29,668 bases of DNA from Chitinophaga pinensis (GTDB lineage: Bacteria; Bacteroidota; Bacteroidia; Chitinophagales; Chitinophagaceae). Below are positions 8,038-14,542 of the stretch, piece after piece; position 1 is the stretch's first letter; each line of letters starts with the position of its first letter. The position numbers and the translations under genes are program-made. Below the pieces are notes generated by a model, which saw nothing but the letters and a program-made list of their open reading frames with translations, was not told the DNA's origin and searched no databases. The stretch spans positions 1 to 29,668 of the forward strand of contig CAMBGO010000004.1 in NCBI GenBank assembly GCA_945866165.1, read 5' to 3'.

Positions 8038-10209
8038 ATGACCAAGACAGCCTCAATCATCTTCATTGTTTTTATACTTCCTTTGGCGTTGTTCTCTCAA
8101 AGAAAGAATGAAAGTTTCAAGTACCATATCAAAAAAACAAGTTCCCCAATAAAAATTGATGGTGAAATAGATCCCGTTTGGAATGAAACTGAGACAGCAT
8201 CTGACTTCAACATGGTGTTGCCAATGGACACCAGTAAAGGCTTTGTGAGAACAGAGGTAAAAATGACTTATGACAACGATCAGCTTTACCTTATTGCAAT
8301 CTGTTATGTAGATGAAGGACAGCCTTTCATGGTTGAATCATTAAAAAGGGATTTCAGCTTTGGAAAAAATGATAACTTTTTACTCTTCATGGATCCTTTT
8401 GATGACCAAACAAATGGATTTAGCTTTGGATCCAATGCTGCAGGTGCACAATGGGATGGCATCATGTATAATGGAGGAAGTGTAGATTTGAGCTGGGATA
8501 ATAAATGGTCTTCCAATGTTAAAAATTACCCTGACAAATGGATTTGGGAAGCTGCTATCCCTTTCAAAACCATCCGATATAAAAAGGGAATAAAAAATTG
8601 GGGAATAAATTTTAGTCGACTTGACATCACAAAAGCTGAAAAGTCTAGCTGGGCACCCGTTCCAAGACAATTTCCCACCGCTTCACTCGCATACACTGGT
8701 CAGCTGTTATGGGACCAACCTCCCCCTGAAATAGGTTCAAATATTTCAATAATACCATATATGTTAGGTGGTGCTTCAAAAAATTATGAAAAGAATACAC
8801 CTAGTAACTATAGAAAACAAATCGGTCTTGATGCTAAAGTTGCGGTTACTTCAGCATTAAATCTTGACCTGACCATTAATCCGGATTTTTCACAAGTTGA
8901 AGTTGATAGACAGGTTACCAATCTTGATAGATTTGAATTATTCTTTCCAGAAAGGAGACAATTCTTCTTGGAAAATGGTGACCAGTTCTCCAATTTCGGA
9001 TATACCACCATCAGGCCTTTCTTTTCAAGAAGGATTGGATTAAATGCACCCATACAATTTGGTGCGAGGCTCAGCGGAAAATTAAATAAGGAATGGAGAA
9101 TGGGCTTCATGAATATGCAAACTGAAAGGGTTGCAAGTACGCTCACGCCTTCCCAAAACTACACTGTAATGGCATTGCAGCGAAAAGTTTTTGCAAGATC
9201 AAATATTGGATTACTAATTGTAAATAGGGATCAAATTTTGCAAAGAAATGAAAAAGATCCATCATACCTAACCAATCCGTATAATAGAAATATTGGATTG
9301 GAATACAATCTGGCATCATCTAATAATCTCTGGACCGGTAAAGCAGTGATATTACGATCATTTGCTAAATCAAACACAAAAGAAGATTGGGTTCATGCTG
9401 CAAATATTCAATATAGCAGCAGAAAGTGGAATGTAAGTTGGCAACAAGAGTATGTAGGAAAGCAGTATACTGCTGAAGTGGGTTACGTGCCAAGAAAAGA
9501 CTATTTCAAAGCATCTCCTTCCATCACAAGAATCTTTTTCAGCAGAAATAAAAAAGTAACAAGTCATGCTGTAAAACTTTTTTCTTTTAATTTTTTCTCA
9601 AGTCAACTGAAATCAACAGACAATACCTCTGTGCTCATGTACACTTTAACGCTTAGAAATCAATCTACATTTACTCAATGGATTTCTAATGATTATATAA
9701 AATTATTACAGCCTTTTGATCCAACTAATTTTGGGAAAGACACATTGGCCACCGGCACCAAGCATCAATGGAATGCCATTGGAACAGAATTCGCCTCGAA
9801 GCCACAGCAATTATTTACGTATCAATTTTCAACACGTATTGGAGGATATTATGCCAATGGAAGAAGATTCTTCATAAGCTCTGACTTGGGATATCGCATT
9901 CAACCTTATGTAAGCATATCACTTAGCACTAGTTATAATAATATATCTCTTCCAAAACCATGGAATACAACAAACTTTTGGCTTGTTGGTCCAAGATTCG
10001 ATGTGACTTTTACAAATACGTTGTTCTTCACAACATTCATACAATACAATAACCAACAGAAAAATATTAACCTCAACACGAGGTTTCAGTGGAGGTACAA
10101 GCCAGCGTCAGACATCTATTTAGTGTATACAGACAACTACTTCCCAGCCCCATTCAATGTAAAAAATAGGGCAGTTGTGTTGAAATTCAATTATTGGTGG
10201 AATTTATAG
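8038..10209 (+). CDS. DUF5916 outer-membrane protein with N-terminal CBM9-like domain
   Basis: 723 residues. Residues 1-20 form a signal peptide ending ALFSQ. Residues about 36-220 resemble the family 9 carbohydrate-binding (DOMON-like) fold: KIDGEIDPVWNETE, then YDNDQLYLIAICYVDE and FLLFMDPFDDQTNGF. The rest, from about 240, is rich in alternating aromatic strands, with FFPERRQFFLENGDQF and PFFSRRIGL, which are hallmarks of DUF5916, and reads as an outer-membrane beta-barrel ending in an aromatic-rich tail. It starts 21 nt after sucC and may be cotranscribed with it. The substrate is unknown; the CBM9-like label does not prove sugar binding. Confidence 0.8.
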   Translation: MTKTASIIFIVFILPLALFSQRKNESFKYHIKKTSSPIKIDGEIDPVWNETETASDFNMVLPMDTSKGFVRTEVKMTYDNDQLYLIAICYVDEGQPFMVESLKRDFSFGKNDNFLLFMDPFDDQTNGFSFGSNAAGAQWDGIMYNGGSVDLSWDNKWSSNVKNYPDKWIWEAAIPFKTIRYKKGIKNWGINFSRLDITKAEKSSWAPVPRQFPTASLAYTGQLLWDQPPPEIGSNISIIPYMLGGASKNYEKNTPSNYRKQIGLDAKVAVTSALNLDLTINPDFSQVEVDRQVTNLDRFELFFPERRQFFLENGDQFSNFGYTTIRPFFSRRIGLNAPIQFGARLSGKLNKEWRMGFMNMQTERVASTLTPSQNYTVMALQRKVFARSNIGLLIVNRDQILQRNEKDPSYLTNPYNRNIGLEYNLASSNNLWTGKAVILRSFAKSNTKEDWVHAANIQYSSRKWNVSWQQEYVGKQYTAEVGYVPRKDYFKASPSITRIFFSRNKKVTSHAVKLFSFNFFSSQLKSTDNTSVLMYTLTLRNQSTFTQWISNDYIKLLQPFDPTNFGKDTLATGTKHQWNAIGTEFASKPQQLFTYQFSTRIGGYYANGRRFFISSDLGYRIQPYVSISLSTSYNNISLPKPWNTTNFWLVGPRFDVTFTNTLFFTTFIQYNNQQKNINLNTRFQWRYKPASDIYLVYTDNYFPAPFNVKNRAVVLKFNYWWNL

Positions 10210-10285
10210 CACTAACTAAAGGAATTATCCATTATCGGATTGATCAATTTAGCAGCTATTTTATGTTTCAATCCTCAGTGCTTAA

Positions 10286-10936
10286 TTACATTTTTTTTGC
10301 ATCTTCCAAAAACTTAGCCAATCCTATATCCGTGAGTGGATGCTTAAGTAAGCCCAAGATTGAATCAAGAGGACAAGTGCAAATATGAGCACCCGCTTCT
10401 GCAGATCGAACAATATGTAGAGGATTACGAATAGAAGCTGCAAGTATTTCAGTATTAAAACCTTGAACTGAAAAAATATGGGCTAATTGCTCAATCAATG
10501 CAATTCCATCCCAACTACTATCATCTATTCTACCTATAAATGGTGAGACGTAGGCTGCTCCTGCTTTTGCAGCCAAAATAGCTTGTCCCGCAGAAAAAAC
10601 AAGGGTACAATTTGTCCTGATGCCATTATCAGTAAACCACTTTATGGCCTTAATGCCATCCTTAATCATAGGTATTTTTACAACAATATTTTTATGAATT
10701 GCAGCCAACTTCTTACCCTCTTCAACCATAGATACATAATCAGTTGAAAGCACTTCAGCACTCACATCTCCGTCAACCAATGCACATATATCGGCGTAAT
10801 GCTTTAATATATTCGCTTCACCTTTGATTCCCTCTTTTGCCATGAGAGAAGGGTTGGTGGTTACTCCATCAAGTATTCCTAAATCATTTGCTTCTTCGAT
10901 ATGGGCAAGGTTGGCTGTATCAATAAAAAATTTCAT
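10286..10936 (-). CDS. tal: Transaldolase (small, FSA/TalC-like)
   Basis: 216 residues from the preferred start at 10936 (MKFFIDTANL). An in-frame ATG 60 nt upstream would add a non-conserved extension running back toward the SRP RNA, and I reject it. The enzyme moves a dihydroxyacetone unit between sugar phosphates in the pentose phosphate pathway. Motifs: GVTTNPSL (24-31), Schiff-base K87 in VVKIPM, TNCTLVFSAGQA, YVSPFIGRIDD and ASIRNP. Two residues used to separate transaldolase from fructose-6-phosphate aldolase are readable: E61 and F133 match the transaldolase pattern (the aldolase has Gln and Tyr). It lies just after the SRP RNA on the same strand, with no separate promoter that I can identify. 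Confidence 0.92.
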   Translation of the reverse strand: MKFFIDTANLAHIEEANDLGILDGVTTNPSLMAKEGIKGEANILKHYADICALVDGDVSAEVLSTDYVSMVEEGKKLAAIHKNIVVKIPMIKDGIKAIKWFTDNGIRTNCTLVFSAGQAILAAKAGAAYVSPFIGRIDDSSWDGIALIEQLAHIFSVQGFNTEILAASIRNPLHIVRSAEAGAHICTCPLDSILGLLKHPLTDIGLAKFLEDAKKM

Positions 10937-10975
10937 ACTGCTTTTTGTATATGTTACTAAAAATTTAAAAAAAAT

Positions 10976-11069
10976 GGCAGGTTTATTACATCGCACCGCT
11001 CAACCACCTACCCTTGCTACCTTCCGGTCCTGGGGGAGTTCAGCAGGAGCTGGTCGTGTAAGACCTGCC
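10976..11069 (-). ncRNA. ffs: Signal recognition particle 4.5S RNA (small bacterial type)
   Basis: The minus strand carries CAGGACCGGAAGGTAGCA, the SRP domain IV signature: a GGAA tetraloop closed by CC/GG and flanked by the Ffh-binding loop strands CAGG and AGCA. The strands around it pair as a long hairpin (CCC/GGG, AAC/GTT, GCTC/GAGC, TTACA/TGTAA) and close with a 7-bp terminal stem, GGCAGGT at 11069-11063 with ACCTGCC at 10982-10976. Eight T residues follow directly (10974-10967), so the RNA's own closing stem probably ends transcription. It binds Ffh for cotranslational membrane targeting. Length of about 94 nt suits the small form. Ends are inferred from the stem and promoter, not from RNA data. 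Confidence 0.9.
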
Positions 11070-11073
11070 GATG

Positions 11074-11081
11074 CAAATATA
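11074..11081 (-). promoter_or_regulatory. Promoter -7 box for ffs
   Basis: TATATTTG on the minus strand fits TAnnTTTG exactly. Its last base is 4 nt before the first base of the SRP RNA closing stem, the spacing expected for a -7 box. About 21 nt further upstream there is a TTTT where the -33 TTTG would sit. Confidence 0.7.
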
Positions 11082-11138
11082 AGAAATTTAAAAGGCCTTT
11101 AGAAAATACCCGAGTAGAAATCTAAAATCTATAAAACA

Positions 11139-12422
11139 TCAGCGAAGCCCTCGGTTAAACTGGCTATTTACTTGCCTAACGGCGAATAATTCATCGTAAC
11201 GTCCTCCGAGCGGCCTATAATAAACTAGCACCATGTATGAATTTTCTGTTTCCCAGGTATCATTTTCTGTTTTTGAAAGAACAAACCTGTTTTTCCCATT
11301 GAATATTTCCTTGGTAGCATACTGATAATCATAATAACCCTGCTTTAAAAACATATCAGTCTCATAAACACCTTTTTCTTCATTAAACTCCATCACTGCA
11401 GAAGGGTCTTTGCCATAATTTGTAAGCTCTCCAAAAACCACAAGATCTTGATTATTGAAACGTACACCACCGGATGGTCTATAGGTGAAATGGACTTTTG
11501 CATAATCAGCATTCCAAAGAGGATTAATATTTTCTATGGTTTCATTTATAAACATTCCATTGAGATCGTTATAATAAAAATACTGTCTAGGCATCCGAGG
11601 TAAATCCTCTTTAACAAATAAGCTAAAGCTACTATCAGTATTTTGCTGCTTTCTTATCCTATCACCTAATAACCTGAAACTTCGGAGATTCAACCACCTA
11701 AATTCCTTTCCTGCTGGAAAGATCATCTCCATTTCATTGGAGTATTGAAGTTGCTCAGGCCTTATAAACGTAGGGCTAGTAAGTGTTATATGATTATCCC
11801 AACGAAAATTTTGAAGTATTTTTAATTGCACCTGCTGCTGGGGATAACGTACTTCAAAATTCTTTGTATCGATTTGTACCTGCAACCTGTGATGGGATTG
11901 AAAATACTGTTGGGTAAATGGCTGGGAAACTTGTACTGCAATGCTTATTTTAGGATCTACAACGAGCAATCTTTTTGTGAATGCTACCCTGCTTGTATCA
12001 CCATTTAGAAAAACACTTAAAATATAATTACCAGATTTTATAGGCTGAAGATTTCTATCTGGAAAAATTGCCAGGTAATGAGTATATCTTGTTAAAGAAA
12101 TAGATGAATTTCGATAGGTACTTATCCGAGCTTGGCTGTATCCCCTCACATAATCAAAATAACTCAATTGTGCAGGGGTCCAATCTGCATTACATAAGCG
12201 AATGCTAAAAAAATAATTTTTTACACCGCCATCCACGTCGTCAAAATCCAGCATTAGCTTATCGGAAGAATTCAACGTATAAATAGGATAAGAAAGTGGT
12301 TCACCATACCGACTAAACTTAATTGTTTTGATAGATGACATAAATACTTCATCGGGTAGTCTTTGGGAAAAGACAAATAAAACGTTGGATAAAAAAAGAA
12401 AGCAAAAAAAGCAATTTCTCAT
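11139..12422 (-). CDS. Type IX secretion system plug-like protein (DUF5103)
   Basis: 427 residues. The first 20 form a signal peptide ending FVFSQ, so the protein is exported. The body is a beta-rich DUF5103 protein: an N-terminal domain with IKTIKFSRYGEPLSYPIYTL, DFDDVDGGVKNYFFSIRLCN and a WTPAQLSYFDYVRG stretch, a middle segment with NFRWDNHITL, and a C-terminal domain with FTYRPSGG, VFGELTNYG and YYDYQYA. This family includes the protein that plugs the SprA translocon of the type IX system in Flavobacterium (family knowledge). No other T9SS gene is visible here. It is transcribed away from the following permease gene. I recognise the family well; the plug role in this organism is inferred. 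Confidence 0.8.
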   Translation of the reverse strand: MRNCFFCFLFLSNVLFVFSQRLPDEVFMSSIKTIKFSRYGEPLSYPIYTLNSSDKLMLDFDDVDGGVKNYFFSIRLCNADWTPAQLSYFDYVRGYSQARISTYRNSSISLTRYTHYLAIFPDRNLQPIKSGNYILSVFLNGDTSRVAFTKRLLVVDPKISIAVQVSQPFTQQYFQSHHRLQVQIDTKNFEVRYPQQQVQLKILQNFRWDNHITLTSPTFIRPEQLQYSNEMEMIFPAGKEFRWLNLRSFRLLGDRIRKQQNTDSSFSLFVKEDLPRMPRQYFYYNDLNGMFINETIENINPLWNADYAKVHFTYRPSGGVRFNNQDLVVFGELTNYGKDPSAVMEFNEEKGVYETDMFLKQGYYDYQYATKEIFNGKNRFVLSKTENDTWETENSYMVLVYYRPLGGRYDELFAVRQVNSQFNRGLR

Positions 12423-12553
12423 GGTCAGTGTTTCAAGTGTAATTTAATCAATTTATTGGGGACAAATTAAAGCACTGTAATAATTTGACAGACAGGGATA
12501 AAGCCTCCCCTGTATGAACAATGAATTGTATTTTTACATAAGAACCAAGTCAA

Positions 12554-13786
12554 TTGAATCTACCATTATTTATAGCAAAGCGCCTTATGGCCGGAAAGGA
12601 AAAGGCATTTTCTACATTCATCATGCGTATTTCCATAGCTGCAACTACCATTAGTGTTGCAGCAATGATCGTATCAATGTCATTTATAAATGGATTTCAG
12701 GAAGTAATAGCAGATAAAATATTCGGATTTTGGGGGCATATTAGGATACAACACTTCGAACCATTAAAGACAACTATTGCTGAGGAAACTCCTTTAAAGC
12801 GGGACTCAATAACAGAGGATTACCTAAAACACCTAGACAATATTGAATCTGTAAGTACCTATGTAACGAAATCTGCTATTTTGAACGCCAATGGAACAAT
12901 TGAAGGTGTTTTAATGAAGGGCGTTTCAGGTGAATACACATTTAATCGGATCAATTCATTTTTGACTAAGGGGCATTGGCCTAATTTCAGCGATTCAAAC
13001 TATAGCAATGAAATAGCAATATCAGCATATACTGCCAACCAGTTACAAACAGACATTGGTAGAAACATATTCATTTATTTTATACAATCAGATGGCTCAG
13101 CCCCAAGAACAAGAAAACTCAAGGTTTCTGGAATATTTAAAACTGGTATCGACGTATATGACAGGTTATACGCTTTGGGAGATATTCGACTTATTCAAAG
13201 ATTAAACGGATGGGATCAACAAGAAATTGGCGGATATGAGGTTGTGCTTAAAGATCATAAAAAAGTTGACTCGACCTCTTCTAAAATATATGATGGACTT
13301 CCTGCAGGCATGAATTCGTTAACTCTTAGAGAGTTGTCACCAGAAATATTTGACTGGCTTAATCTGCAGGAAACAAACAAATACATTTTAATAAGCATCA
13401 TGGTGCTAGTAGCAATGATCAACTTAATAACCTGCCTAATAATAATGGTGCTAGAGCGTACTTCAATGATTGCATTACTAAAGTCATTGGGTGCCAAAAA
13501 CGGAATGATACAAAAGATATTTATCACCTACGGTGTTGGCATCTGTGGTATTGGAATTGCTGCTGGGACTGCATTGGGACTTTCCGTATGTTACCTTCAA
13601 AAAATAACAGGATTTATTCGCCTAAATGAAGAAGCTTACTATGTTCATGTTGCACCTGTTAAAATAGAATTGATAGATATTCTTTCCATATCAATAGGAA
13701 CTGCAATCGTTGCATTCTTAATACTGTTGATTCCATCTGCAATCAGCAAAAAAATAAACCCATCAAAGGCGCTTCGGTTTAAATGA
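12554..13786 (+). CDS. ABC transporter permease, LolC/LolE-like (MacB-FtsX fold)
   Basis: 410 residues. The first codon is TTG; an in-frame stop at 12539 leaves only this TTG or the ATG at codon 12, and the family-like NLPLFIAKRL precedes that ATG, so I keep TTG. Topology is that of lipoprotein-releasing permeases: one N-terminal membrane helix (about 25-48), a periplasmic domain of roughly 220 residues, then three C-terminal helices starting near 275, with ERTSMIALLKSLGAKNGMIQKIF, the coupling segment typical of LolC/E, between two of them. It probably extracts lipoproteins from the inner membrane with a LolD ATPase, which is not in the window. Its stop lies 2 nt from the stop of the convergent methyltransferase gene. 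Confidence 0.85.
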   Translation: MNLPLFIAKRLMAGKEKAFSTFIMRISIAATTISVAAMIVSMSFINGFQEVIADKIFGFWGHIRIQHFEPLKTTIAEETPLKRDSITEDYLKHLDNIESVSTYVTKSAILNANGTIEGVLMKGVSGEYTFNRINSFLTKGHWPNFSDSNYSNEIAISAYTANQLQTDIGRNIFIYFIQSDGSAPRTRKLKVSGIFKTGIDVYDRLYALGDIRLIQRLNGWDQQEIGGYEVVLKDHKKVDSTSSKIYDGLPAGMNSLTLRELSPEIFDWLNLQETNKYILISIMVLVAMINLITCLIIMVLERTSMIALLKSLGAKNGMIQKIFITYGVGICGIGIAAGTALGLSVCYLQKITGFIRLNEEAYYVHVAPVKIELIDILSISIGTAIVAFLILLIPSAISKKINPSKALRFK

Positions 13787-13788
13787 TT

Positions 13789-14526
13789 TTAGCGGGATGC
13801 GTGCGAAAGAATGATCCCCGCTGCTACCGATGCATTTAATGATTCAGCATTCCCTAATTTCGGAATTGTTATTTTTTTTGTGGCCAGCTTACTGATTTTT
13901 TCAGAAACCCCTCTTGATTCATTTCCAATCACAAGCACGAATGGTTGCCTGAATTCGAGATCAAAAAGTGACTCCCCATTCAACTCGGCTGTATATATTG
14001 GCACTTCACCCAAGTTTTTTAAAACCGAATCCAATTCCAAATAAAAAATACTCAAGCGCATCAAGCTTCCCATAGATGCCTGTACAACTTTTGGAGAAAA
14101 TGCATCAGAAGTATCAACCGAACATATAATTTGCTTAACACCAAACCAATCTGCAGTCCTTATGATCGTACCCAAATTACCAGGATCTTGAATCTGATCT
14201 AACACGAGGGTTAGCCCATTTGAAAATGATGGAATCAGTTCTATTGTTGGCATAGAAACCAATGCCAATACCTCATTTGGCGTTTGTAAAAATGAAACTC
14301 TTTCAAGAAATTGCAGATCAATACAATTTATGGAATTATACTTTTTAACAATTTCTGTTCGATCATTAATCCAAGTCTCAATAGCAAATATTCGAACAAT
14401 TCTATCAGGAAAATTGAGTAAAAGCTCATCAACCATCTTTACCCCTTCTACAACAAACAAACCTTCTTCTTCCCTTTGTTTTTTGTGGGCTAAACTTTGA
14501 ATATATTTGACATCAGATTTGGTCAT
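13789..14526 (-). CDS. RNA 2'-O-methyltransferase, SpoU/TrmH family
   Basis: 245 residues from the preferred start at 14526 (MTKSDVKYIQSL); the frame stays open for 53 further codons upstream, but these are not conserved and overlap tamL. The N-terminal part (about 1-95) is the substrate-binding domain with GLFVVEGVKMVDELL. The C-terminal SPOUT knot has the three motifs in order: DQIQDPGNLGTIIRTADWFG with the conserved Asn and Arg, LVIGNESRGVS, and IPKLGNAESLNASVAAGIIL. It methylates ribose in tRNA or rRNA using S-adenosylmethionine; the exact target (for example an RlmB-like 23S site) cannot be told. The gene is head-to-head with tamL, with the tamL promoter inside its first codons. Confidence 0.9.
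   Translation of the reverse strand: MTKSDVKYIQSLAHKKQREEEGLFVVEGVKMVDELLLNFPDRIVRIFAIETWINDRTEIVKKYNSINCIDLQFLERVSFLQTPNEVLALVSMPTIELIPSFSNGLTLVLDQIQDPGNLGTIIRTADWFGVKQIICSVDTSDAFSPKVVQASMGSLMRLSIFYLELDSVLKNLGEVPIYTAELNGESLFDLEFRQPFVLVIGNESRGVSEKISKLATKKITIPKLGNAESLNASVAAGIILSHASR
14502..14509 (+). promoter_or_regulatory. Promoter -7 box for tamL inside the methyltransferase gene
   Basis: TATATTTG matches TAnnTTTG exactly and lies within the 5' coding part of the minus-strand methyltransferase. Two TTTG boxes lie upstream (14475-14478 and 14482-14485), at spacers of 23 and 16 nt, neither ideal. Predicted initiation near 14515 leaves a leader of about 28 nt before the TTG at 14543. Confidence 0.55.
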
Positions 14527-14542
14527 CGTTTTCCAAATAAAA

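Noticed and set aside
10937..10996. N-terminal extension of the transaldolase
   Set aside because: Family members begin at the M-K-F-F-I-D-T-A-N block; the extra codons are not conserved-looking and run into the SRP RNA 3' end.
10824..11102. Plus-strand reading frame across the SRP RNA region
   Set aside because: It is antisense to the transaldolase and SRP RNA and its translation has no recognisable family pattern.
14507..14542. Longer tamL reading frame starting at the TTG at 14507
   Set aside because: That TTG lies inside the perfect -7 box and the start at 14543 gives a standard lipoprotein signal.
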